From Paramacrobiotus metropolitanus (Eukaryota > Tardigrada > Eutardigrada > Parachela > Macrobiotidae): DNA of 64,000 nucleotides. Below, piece by piece: positions 45,126 through 56,532 of the stretch; position 1 is the stretch's first letter, and the number at the start of each line of letters is the position of its first letter. The stretch covers positions 310,001 through 374,000 of the forward strand of contig NW_026570291.1 of NCBI RefSeq assembly GCF_019649055.1, given 5' to 3'. The notes beneath the pieces were generated by a model that saw only the letters and a program-made list of their open reading frames with translations, did not search any database and was not told the DNA's origin. A program made the translations under genes and the position numbers.

Positions 45126-48100
45126 GTCTAATTCTGAGCTGTTTGGCGATATGGCCGTGCGACGGCAGGGGCGGTCGGGGTGGCGGTGGGGGGCCGTGGA
45201 GGGGGCAGCCGCGGGGGCGGATCGCGAGGCTCGGGCGGGTGGGGATCCAGCTCCAGTAGCAGCAGCGGTGGTTCGCGGTGGGGATCTAGCAGTTCCAGCG
45301 GTTCCGGTTCGAGTCGCTGGGGATCGTCCTCCTCCTCGTCGTCATCGGGCTCATCGCGGTGGGGAAGCAGTGCTCCTTCAGGTAGGCTTTGCTTGATCCT
45401 ACTACGAAGTCGATCAAACGTATAATATGCATACAAAATTTAATGTTTTTAAATTACTATTTATGATGTATGTCGTTGCTAATAGTCTTAGCTGTTTTTC
45501 GTTGCATAACGACGACAAACATCGGCGGCATTATTTTAGAAATTTATTTTTAGAAAATAAATTTAATTCACCTGGAGTTTTTTTCTTACGCTTAGATATT
45601 TTTGAAGAATATTTGAAGGAAGGATTTCGAACCAATAATATTTTAATGATTTTTCTCGCAGTGCAGAGCGCACTCACAACTCATTTTGAGCAAGATTTTA
45701 TTGCCAATTGGTGCAGTACTTAATAATTAATATTCATTTAGCAGTGAAATTTATCTTAACCTGTAAAAGTTGTCGGTATTTTAGGTTGGTGAATTTGTTG
45801 AAATAACAGAATGGAATAATTATGTTCTTTTAAAAATTTTTTCGGAATGTTTTGTTAATTATTTATTGCGCAGCATGTGTTTGAAAGCAATTAAGGTCAA
45901 GTGGGAATACTGTTAGTGGGACGGGGTCCCAGTTGGCGGGATTAATCAAACACGGTGCTGGATATTTATAAGCCAGTGGAACACGAACAGAACACAAAGT
46001 GGCAGGTAACCGGAGAAGGTGATCGAGGGGCTCCGTAGTGTTAGCACTTGTTGGATTATGTGGTGGTTGTTACGCCGATCAGGTTACACCCGCTACCGTA
46101 GGCATGCTGTTAATCCAACCTGTCGGCATTTTACTCGCAATCTGCTGGCGTCATTCGCTGTTATGAAACCCTGCGAATATTCTCCGGATTTGTCACTGTA
46201 TACCGGTATTATGTGTCGGTATCGCTGTTCATTCTCGGACTTGTTTTGTCGGAAAACCGATTGCAAAAAGGGACTCTCTTTTCCACATACTGGCTTGCAA
46301 AGTGTTTGTAAACGCAGGGTTAACTGAAAAAAAGACGTACAGTGTAAAGAATTGCTTATTGAAGTAGACACTTATTGTTTGTCGTATTGACACGTGTAAA
46401 AACGTCGGAACGACATTTTCTTTGTGCTTTCCCATCGCGTTTGCGTAAAAGAGGGACGAAATACAACATACAACAACGCAAAAATTCAACACGATAAACA
46501 TTAATTATGTTGCGCTGTTGTGTTTATTACTTTATTATTCATAATTATTAATTTAAGATTAATGCTTTAAATATATAATCAAAACCTATCAAAACCTATA
46601 ATCAATATATACCTATATGTTGAAGTATGTAATCAAAAAAGTGCAATACTTACCTGTTAGCGAATTAGTACGATGACATGACTTAATTAATGGCAGTAGT
46701 AGCAGCCATTTTATTAAAATTTGTGCTCAGTTAACTAACGCATATTGTAATGTATTCCAGGAAAATATGGCTCATCACGTCCGGCGTGGGCGAGCGGCAC
46801 CACGTACCGTGCTCCCAGTAAAACCATGTCCCGTGTGTCTTCCTCGTCGTCCTCCGCGGGTGTGGCGCGGCCCAGTTATCCCCGTGCACAGGCCCGTGTT
46901 CCGGTGGCATCACAGTCGTACGCTACGCGCGTGGTCTATACACCCGTCTACACGAGCTACACGCCCTACCGGAAGGGATATAGTGGCACCAATATGGCCA
47001 TGTCCATGATTGGCGGATACTACTTGGGTCGGATGATGTCGCGGCCATGGGGCTACGGTGGATATGGTTACCCGTACTATGGTGGATATTACGGCGGAAG
47101 TCCGTATTACGGCTATGTCCCCTATCGCGAACGCTATCATGATTACTTCACCACCACGATGCCACCGGTAAGCAGTATTTTTAGCATGGTTTGAGCGGCA
47201 GCGATTGGCATGATTGTCGGAGTATTATTTGTAAATGTTTCAAAAATAATCAATAGTTTTCACCTGAAACAGTCAGCAGATCATCAGTTCATTACCGATG
47301 ATCAACTGATAATTTTCCTGTGTCTTATTAGTCAGTGTAAAATTTGTTTGATCTCGTTTGCCCTTGGGAATTAGAAGGTTAACGTAACGGTTGCATTAAC
47401 GATTACAGCCGAACTAAGTAGAAATATTAATCGATTGCTGCCGAGTGTCGTTGTGGTAATTGCTTTGTGTATTTTGGACTAGCACGTCCATATTTTGTTT
47501 TTCGGCTCCCTGCTTGCCGTATTTTTCTGGATAAATTGATAAATTGCTAGAAGCTTTTTTTTTCGTTGTCGCTTTCAGGTGCTTCAGGCATGCACATGGG
47601 TTTTTTCCTGTAGGATAATAATTGGGTGCTGGGCTGTCTGTAAAGTTTTTCCTTAGGTTGTCAATGGGTATGGTGGGGATTACATGGAAAGGTGGAATAG
47701 ACGCAAGGTGTATGATCCTCTAGTACGTGATTTTCTGTGGTCTACTGTATAGTGAACATTATTCTAATTATTGTCGTTGTCTTATCATTTTCTGCGTAAA
47801 TACAGATATAAGAATTATGCTGAATTATCTCTTTTATTTGTGTCGCTAAATTGTTTTTCTTTGGTGCTTTGCTTTTGACTTTGTAGCGTGACATTGGTAT
47901 TGTGTACGTGTTGAAAGCGCTTGCTCACATTGAAATAACATTTTGATTTTTAAAATAATATTAACCGTGCAGTGATTTTGCTATCCCGAGTGCCGACCCG
48001 GCACCGGCATAAAGCAAGCAGCATTTGCCTGTGCATCTTGTGACTAGGACTGCGTGCTGGAACTGCAGCTGACAAACTACGACAACTAATTATCGTATGA

Positions 48101-50084
48101 ATCCAATTTAAATTGTGATTTATTTTGCAGACGGGCATGCTGCGTGTGACAACACCGGCCCAGGCAAAGGACATTGATCTATGCACGTTGGCGCGTTGGA
48201 ATCGGGAATTGCCTTATTCGGAAGTGCCTAACATGGCCCTTCTCTTCCTATCCAATGATACCGTTTCCGGCAATACAACAGCAGATAAAGCCAAGTAGGA
48301 AGCTACAATAGAATTGTTGTAGCCTTTTATTTTTTACAGCTTTTATTACACATTTTTCTTTTCAGATTTGTCTATGAATTTTTCAATGAACTGCCTCGTG
48401 CCTATGCATCATACAACTCCAGCGGAGATATCTTCACCATTCCTGCGGCGTATGATCTGAAGAAGTGCAATATTCAAAATACGGAGGTGAGCATATTACG
48501 TTGTAGACTGATTTTTTAGGTCTTTTCATTTTCCCCGGTAAAGGATTTCTGTTTTTGCGTAACTACGTACAGTTGACATATGTTATGTAATGTGTCCTGT
48601 AAATGCGGAATGTTTTCCAGGGTGCTGATGTAACACAACCACCCGCAGCCAATACTGTGGAAGAGCCGATTTTGACAGCTGCTCGGAATGTGATCAATTT
48701 GTATTCGAATGTCAGTAAAGTTCCAGATAATTTACCAGGTAAGCAGATCAGTGAAAATGGGCTACAAATAAGAAATGTTGTCCAACATTTGCCGTACTTT
48801 GTGCTCTGGATATTTTTAACCCGCTGTTAAACGGTCTTGATGCTTTGGTTTCTTTTTATAGAACTTGTACCATTTATTCTAAATTGATTGTGTATCATTC
48901 AAAAGTTTATGTGAAAAGTGTGCGGCTGTCTTGTTTAATTATTCCTTTTCCTTAAAATTTTTGTTCTGTTAAACCGTGGACTGCGGTTAACGCTATGTTT
49001 GCTCTATTGTTAGATCTGGTGACTGCTGCCAGAGCCTGCATACCACGCTCGGATAATATCGCTCATCCGGAAGTGCTGGCGTGTTTGGATTTCTCTGTTA
49101 CACCTGATCAGCTCGTGTCTCTCAGTGAAGCTAAATCCATGTTTAGCAACGGTGAAATCTGCAGGTACGACAGAAACTACTTCTGTTTCGTTGTAATTCT
49201 GCATTATAAATTGTTATCTCTATGAACTCCAGTTTTTTTAGCTAAATGGCATCATTATTGTTTTACGGTTACAGTGCGTTATGTGTTTAGTATTAAACGG
49301 TGAATTTTATCTCTTTTTGTCGAAGATGTATAATTTAAAATTGAGATAGTGTCTTAACTATAGATTCTGTGCTCGTACCGCTAGTAAACTCCTGACGATA
49401 AAGCGACGATAAATAAAGCAGTAAAAGCTACATTATAGTAGGTTAAGCCGTATGTGATTGCCGTTGAATAGGAAACAGCTGAATCCAGACATGCTGAAAT
49501 GCGTACCTTCCGGCGATACGGCCACATGCCGTCTGGAGCATCTCGTGGCATTGAATCTCTTTGCACGCAATTATTACATGTGCACCGCCGAGTTGGAAGA
49601 GGAAACGGTGAGGCACTGACAGTGATGACTGTTGACTGCCTGGGTGGGCTTTCGTTGTTGACCATGCGTGTCTGTTTGTCAATGCAGGCGCGGAGAATTC
49701 GGGAGCGGACGGAAGAGGAAGCGTACTGGTATGGCAATGGAGCGAACAATAATTCTGGTAAGTTGGCATGTGATTACATAATATTTGGCCGGCTTCGAAT
49801 GAAGTTGAGCTGTATTTTTTTATTCAATCTTTCACGCTCTGAATTTTTCTGGTAAATTAGTAATTGAAGTTTTATGAGTATTAATACGTGTTTGTTGATC
49901 CTGGAACTTGTAACTCGTTCTCCGGGGGATTTTTTTTGCTCACGTATTACTTGTGTACTTTTCAAAATAGCTCGTCTGGATGCGCCGATTTAAATGGTTC
50001 TTGATTTTTGCAGCTTTTATTTTATTTACTCTTCTGACTGCTACAATAACCATCATGATGGATGCCTTTTCGTTGAGGAGATGA
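45126..50084 (+). CDS. Gly/Ser/Trp-repeat surface protein with C-terminal anchor, about 500 aa
   Basis: Nine plus-strand exons are seen: 45126-45381, 46761-47167, 48131-48294, 48366-48486, 48621-48738, 49014-49164, 49472-49607, 49688-49757 and 50014-50084. An upstream start exon is unresolved. The first gives a hydrophobic signal-like core (LILSCLAIWPCDG), then Gly-Arg-rich and Ser-rich repeats built on RWGSSSSSGSGSS (four W-G units). Exon 2 continues basic and Ser-rich, then SGTNMAMSMIGGYYLGRMMS, a Gly/Tyr-rich run and YRERYHDYF. Later exons give a folded ectodomain with ten cysteines and several sequons. The last gives NNNSAFILFTLLTATITIMM with DAFSLRR, either a TM helix or a GPI-anchor signal. 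The order (signal, W-G repeats, Gly-rich hydrophobic stretch, Cys domain, anchor) recalls vertebrate PrP, and also nematode CX-module proteins. The signal and repeat frames differ by one base at a G run near 45,188-45,193. Confidence 0.75.
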
Positions 50085-50733
50085 CGCTAAATTCAGCAAG
50101 CGGTTTTTCATAACATTGACCGCACACCGGTGGGGTCCGGGGATGGACGAGGTTGTGGGCTGACGATTTCTTCTGAATGCGGATATCTCACATTGAGACG
50201 CGCTGTTGTTCAACACACAAACTTTTAAATGATCAAAGTGTTCCTCTCGTACTACCGAAGCGTTCGACAATGTCGCTGTAATTTTTATTGTTATTGCTGA
50301 TTTCACGGCATGTCATTCTTGTTTTTAGTATTGTCACAGACTTTATGATATTGTGCACTTTTGAAGATATTTTTATTGATTGTTTTTTCTCTTCTGTTGT
50401 TTCGTTTAAAAATTGTACAGTAAAAGAAATGGTCTTTTACCGGTGATGATGGGTAACGAAACGATACAACGTGATCGATCAATAAGAAAACGTAACGTAC
50501 GGCAATTACCTTAGAATATACATTTCACAATCTTTTGACGTTTAAATGATATATGTACACATAATGTGCTAATATTAAATTCGAACAACATATGTGCCTA
50601 ATGATTTCGTGAAATGCGGTTCTCGGAATTGATAAAATTTGGGCGGGCTTTTGGCAAGTTACGCTTTATTTAGCTGACTTAAATTATCTGAGAGACAGTT
50701 GTGGACTGTACAGCGTACTAAATAATAGTGCAG

Positions 50734-51933
50734 TTATCCTTGTAAACAGTAGTGGAAGACATAAATAGTCATCACTGGCAAAAAATTTGCAAACAAAACA
50801 CTGGATGCACTCAAAGGCAAGCTGGCGTAGACGTTGTCCAGAGCGTTCAAAGTAATAGCCGCTGCTTTATCACCGGAAGTGATCAGTGGACAGCAAGGGC
50901 CCGGATAACAAATGCCGGCTTCCACGTACTTGATACCGGTGTTTAACCAGGTGGCGTTGGATGAGAACGCTACGCCGCCGGTCACTTTGCCCAACTCTCG
51001 CAAACGTGTATCGGAGAAGCGATTTAAAGCGGCGCCGTCGCGATTATAGAGAATTTTCTCACACTGACAGGCTGTGCGTAGGCCGGTGCGATTGACTTGC
51101 CAGGAGTCGGGCAGACTGCGACACTGGACATCCGTCGTCTCCAGTAGGCCGTGTACTCGAATTCTGGGATCTAAAAATTAAAAAAATTACAAAACCTAAA
51201 CCTACAAACAAATTGTGTGTGAAATCAAAGGAATTTTACGTCCAGTTGAAGTTATGAAATTTGAGTTTTTGGTCGTTTTTATTACGTCGTAATTAGCACA
51301 AAACAGTCACATTAATCAAATTCTGTATCGAAAGCCGTCAATTATTAATTACAGTTAAACAGTTTTCTAGGTTGAACTGCAAAAGATTTTTAAAGCTTTT
51401 GTTTAGCGAATCATACGCAAAAAAACTTGCTTGTTTGTCTAACTGTAAGTGCATATTTCATATTTGGAGTTAAATTTTCTAATATTAATTATTATACTTG
51501 TAGTACTTTTGTTTATCAACACACGTTTTTATTATTCGTAATTGAAATTTAATTATTCAAGCAGATTACATTTTTATGACGAAAATATCGTGAAAGAATT
51601 TGTCTAAAAATTAAAAAAAGTTGAAATACAAAGTACGAGATATAAAAATCACAAGACAAAGCAATACGCACAACAAAATTCTACGGTTTCTACAATTCAT
51701 TTTATGGGTAAATTATTTCGCTTTCTTGGCTTACCAACAGGTCCGGTAAGAATCCAGGAATAATCAAAAGGAACTAATCGGTTGGTTTTTATACCGGCAT
51801 TGTTGGCCAGGTTCAAAAGTTGTATCCGGGGATCGACGGTAGGCGCCAGCGCCCGTGTCGTTCCAAACAGCATAACTAGGCCCCAACATAGTGCAGGGAA
51901 TAGCTTTAATAAATTATTGTACAGCATTGCCAT
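50734..51933 (-). CDS. Secreted or GPI-anchored Cys-containing protein, 211 aa, unknown family
   Basis: Two minus-strand exons (51735-51933 and 50734-51170) join in phase 1 to give 211 aa. The start MAMLYNNLLKLFPALCWGLV begins a clear signal peptide that ends near TTRALA. The mature part includes VDPRIQLLNLANNAGIKTNR and, in exon 2, TTDVQCRSLPDSW, TGLRTACQCEKILYNRDG, a sequon (SNATW), and a CYPGPCCP cluster. The end, SASSVLFANFLPVMTIYVFH with CLQG, is hydrophobic to the last residues, typical of a GPI-attachment signal. I recognise no family. It is convergent with the Gly/Ser/Trp-repeat gene (650 bp between stops), and both encode anchored Cys-bearing surface proteins, so a shared origin or function is possible but unproved. 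Confidence 0.7.
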
Positions 51934-54900
51934 CCGATAATTTTCCGCATCATTTACGCGAAGCGCCAAAATTTATTAGCGCACTGCACCGAATGCGTTA
52001 TCATGAAAAAGTCGTTAAACATGTCGCACAGATCCAGCTGGATGCCGACGGTGAAGTGTCATTAACCTGGATTTTTCTCTCGTCCGAAACGATCCTATAA
52101 AAATGGAAAATTAAAGTACCGGGCGTTGCGAGTGTTTGACAATCGTTTCGAGTTGGTGTTGGGGAAACATTTACGGAATTATTGGCTTTTCTATGATGGC
52201 AATTACGTGGGTGTTTAGTAATCGACTTGATTCATACATCGAACGCCGGTATCCAGTCTATATCAAGGCACGTCAAGGTGTGAATCAGGTGTATAGCACA
52301 GCACTGAACTGAAATATTGCGCGTCTGTATGAATCGATTCGTGACATATGCCGCCTATTGCCGGATGATTAATTGTTTTCTTGTTTTTACGACTGCAACA
52401 AATTACTTGAGCAAAGTATTGAGCATAAGCTGGTATATTCCTTTAAAGTCTTTATTTGCAAAATACAATTAAATGCTATTTCAACAACAAAGCGGTTGAT
52501 ACGCAGAAAGTGATGCAGCATTTTTTTGGACCGTTGTAATTTGATTCGAATAATTCTGAATAATTCGATTAGAGTAATCTGTATACATATATAATAATTT
52601 TAATACTGAACAAATATATAATAAATGTACATTTTCTGATCCTTGAATGTTACTAATTAGTGACGTTTGCAGTTAAAGCAGGTAATGACATTAATTCAAG
52701 TAACATAGCAAAGTACGTGCATATGGCCATGTAAAATGCAACAAAAAATATTCACCGTAATATATTTTCACATTAAAATGATCATTTCTGCACTGCTGCC
52801 TACTGATTTAAACAATCAAAGAAATTTTACGAAAATAAATTAATGACTACTAGGCACCCATTGATGGCATTATTAACTTCAGCAGCGATATATCGATAAT
52901 AAGAATGATATAAATATAGTGAAAAATGGTGGTGCAAATTGCAAAGCAACCATGGATTATAGAACAATCCATAGTAAAATTGTTGCTTTGCACTGGTATC
53001 GTTCGACACTTGAAATAATCAGATCTCGCTTTGAATTACAAAAGCTAACAGTTGAATACAATACAGTCGCAGTTTACTATCCGCACTATGGTCTGCATAA
53101 CATAAGCTTGCCTGCATTTGATTGAGAGGGCGTACAAAAGCCATTTCCGGTCAGCGTAACTCCATACGGCACAGCAGCCAATATAGCCAGATTGCGGTTT
53201 TATGTGGTATTTCTCCCATCAATAAAATAAGGATTCCTAATTTGCAGTGGCGAACGAAAATCACCCAAAGATACAGAAGCCAGACGACAGAAGATTACAA
53301 GTGACAAGTTAGCGCAGCTATAGTGGTACAGCGGTGGTTTTTTTGGATTTTTCGTGCGCGTATGCAATTGCATCGACTTCTATTTTCGCTGAGGTTATTA
53401 GTGCAAAGACCGCTTTGAAAGATCGATGGAGATGTGGCTCGGAAAAACGGTACAAGTAGTGCCGTCAAAAGACCAGCATGTGCATTATGTACAGTGTAAT
53501 GTACAAAAAGATCCAATAAGATTCGCGAGAACAAGTACCGCCAGATTTTATACTATATACACTCTGTCAGCTACTTTAACCATGTGTATCGAGTTACGGC
53601 TGCACCGTGATGGATATCGATATACCGCTGTTTCTGTTTTTCATCCACAGCATGAATCTGCCGGTGGAATACAAAAATTCTGATGTACATATTATTATGC
53701 TTGTAATAATATTATACGCTGTAGTGTGACGTGCTTACGCGATTCAGAACCTTAACTCAGAATACAGTTTATCTACATATTAACTGCAAGATGTAAAAGT
53801 AAATTACTTATTTCATACAATGCTAACTAAAAACTAATCATGCAAATGCACAGTGGTATCTCAGTGATCTAGCTTAGTATCGGTATGTTGCTGAAAAGCA
53901 ACTTATTAGGGCTAGCGTTACTGAGAAAATCTCGCGTATAAATACGTTAACAATTTGAAATAATGATAATTTTTAAAATAATACATATACATGGGATCAT
54001 ATGAGGATCAGCAAAAAAAACAAGCTGATGTTTACATGTGATAAGCAAATGTCATTTTGAGCAAAAAAGCCGTGCTTGCCTAAAAAATTATGTTAATACA
54101 TACAAGAAATGAGCTATAAAACCTACAAATTGTTGTTATTGGTTTTAATTCAATTAAGTGATGCAAATTTCTGTGTCTTGGCATTGTGATTATATATATC
54201 CACTTGGTTAGCTTATACATTAATACAAATGTACATTTAGCATTGTCATCTGTCTCGGTTTATAAATGAAAGAAAAGGTATAGACTAGGAGGCCGAAAAA
54301 ATGTTTACGATTACTATGCAACAAAAAAACTGCGAAGGGAAAATGTTGTGTGACGCAGAAACACCACTGACGCTAAAGGCTTCTTGCATGCCCCAAAAAT
54401 GAATATAAGAGATTCAATGTCCTTTTACCGGAAAAAGAACAAAACCGGAACAATTACATAAAGCATTATGTATACATTCGGCAGTTATATGCGCGTACAG
54501 AGTTTTGCAGTTGGGTGTGTTTTGCAAGGTACACTACTTTTAAAGCGTATTTAGCGAAAATTCTCAAAGATTTTTAAATCAATTTTGAAGAAAAAGTAAG
54601 GTCACTGGAAAAATTTTTTTAAATTGAATCGGTAGCAGACAATGCGCAGAGCCATGCGCAATGCCTTTCGCATTGCATCGGGCTGTGCGAATACGTTTCG
54701 GTGCATACATTGCATCGCGCAATATTTCATACGGTACTCGTGTAATAAAAATGGACAAGACTCATATTAATATTTTCTTCGACCATAAGCTGGTAGAAGT
54801 CTCCCGGTGTCTTCATTAGTACCAGAATGCGGGGGGTGGTATCCTGAACACGAAATTGCATAAAAGCAGCATGGTCGTTCCCGGTTTTCTGTCGGTTTTG

Positions 54901-55846
54901 ATTTAAGTGTGATGATAATTTCCATTTTATATTCGACCAGAGGGTGGCTATGCTTTGCCGGCTTCGGTTCGGAACGCCCAAGTACTAGTACATAGTGTGT
55001 ATTGTACAATACTCTATACAATACATGCAACTTAGGTTAGTTTGTACTTTGTATTGTAGCTACTAGCAACATCGCGAAACACTCTGCATTTAGTTACACT
55101 GTCTGTTGTCCAGCCAAGCGAAAATTAAACGGTTCCGTATGCTTGATAAGTGCAAGTTAGACAACTGGGAATGTCTTACACGTAAACTTATGTTTGTTAC
55201 GATTAGTTACCAGTAGTTTTCATAAAAACAAAGTGTAACAATATTCCCTAAGTGGTGCCAGCGCTTAATACTGCTACACTCAGCCCGTCATTTCCGTAAA
55301 TTATTCATTATTTCTCTAGAGAAAGCGATACTAGTCGCCATCGCACCATTGCATTTCATGGCGCAAAAAGTGTCTGGCGGTTTTTATTTAAAACACACCG
55401 GAATTCTGTTACCTGCATATCTGTATATGGCGTAGTTCTAAATCAAACCGGTATATCCAGCTGATTCATCATTAAAATGTAGCTACTGCGTACACTCTGA
55501 CCAGTTTTGAACATGCCGATATCGATCGCGCTGGCTTACGGCCTCACAATCGTGCATACTGCATAAAGCATGCCGATCATATTTTCTAGGGAAGTCGATG
55601 ATTTCATAAGTACGCTGTATGCACATACACAGGGTCTCTGAATCCGCATCCGTGCTGAAGTATCCATATTCCCCTCTATGGTGTAAATTCCACCGTCAAC
55701 ATCACATTAATTTCCTGAAAATCTTATTCCCTGATTCATGGTGACAGATCACTTGGTCATTGACTGTTTACAACTGACAATTGTGAGCGATTTGGTCGAG
55801 TAGTTCATTTATTATTTTATACGATTTCTTGTAATCTTTCCAAACC
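51934..55846. other. Intergenic, no gene seen
   Basis: Short ORFs only. A minus-strand frame at 54,727-54,981 has mixed composition but no splice context or domain. The 52,600-54,300 stretch is AT-rich. Confidence 0.45.
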
Positions 55847-56532
55847 ATGTCCTATCCGTATCCCCAGCAGCCACAGCAGCAAGTGTATTATGCGCAGCCT
55901 GGTTATCCATCCGGAGGAGCGTATCCCGGCGGTACCACGGTCCAGTACGTGAGCAACCAGCCTCCGCCCGTGTACTATGACCAGCAACCCGGACCTGGAG
56001 TGCAATATGTGCAAACCGTTCCAGGACAAGTCGTGTAAGTCCCTAGCATGTTAAAAGTAAAACTACCCTCGTATTTCTTGTGTATAGGTGAAATTCTCTC
56101 TCGGAAAAAGGATGTAAGCGTTTTGGCAAACTGTTTTTTTAAAACTGGGTACACAGGGTAGAATAATTTACGTAATAGACTTGTAAACTGGATTATGCAA
56201 GAAAACGATATTGACTGAATTTCTACAAGAAATCGCATAGTCGTAGAGCTACACGTAAACCATAGACCCTGATAGTATTATCAGTGTAACATTAAAATTT
56301 GTTAATTAATCAGCAAACATTTTTAATAAAGTCGTAAATACCGTAAATACTCGTATTATACCGTATTATCTACGTGTGTACTCAATAAACGGGTTGATGT
56401 ACTATCGATGTGTTTTGCAGGTACCAGCAACCACCGCCGAAAGAAGAGGGCATCTGCGCCAAGATCTGCGCCGGAGCATGTTGTGCTGCTTTGTGTTGTT
56501 GCTGTTTAGAATGCTGCAAGGAATGCTGTTGA
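55847..56532 (+). CDS. Pro/Tyr/Gln-rich protein with poly-cysteine tail (CYSTM-like), 99 aa
   Basis: Two exons (55847-56034 and 56421-56532) join in phase 2. The first gives MSYPYPQQPQQQVYYAQPGY and further Pro/Gly/Tyr repeats (PPPVYYDQQPGPGVQYVQ). The second gives YQQPPPKEEGICAKICAGAC, then CAALCCCCLECCKECC to the stop. A flexible PY-rich head joined to a short Cys-rich hydrophobic tail is the layout of CYSTM/CYSRT-type tail-anchored proteins, in which the cysteines are thought to be palmitoylated. Twelve cysteines occur in the last 26 residues. The head contains PPPVYY, a possible WW-domain ligand. A long 3' untranslated region with an AATAAA at about 56,953 follows. The ATG is the first in the frame and there is no N-terminal signal, as expected of a tail-anchored protein. 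Confidence 0.75.

Noticed and set aside
45128-45436. Asp/Glu/Pro-rich minus-strand ORF and Ala/Arg-rich plus-strand ORF over the repeat exon
   Set aside because: Other-frame readings of the GC-rich Gly/Ser/Trp repeats. Only the repeat frame is followed by an in-phase splice to a conserved-looking exon.
54727-55030. Two overlapping minus-strand ORFs of 84 and 87 codons
   Set aside because: Overlapping frames of similar length with no domain; most likely chance.
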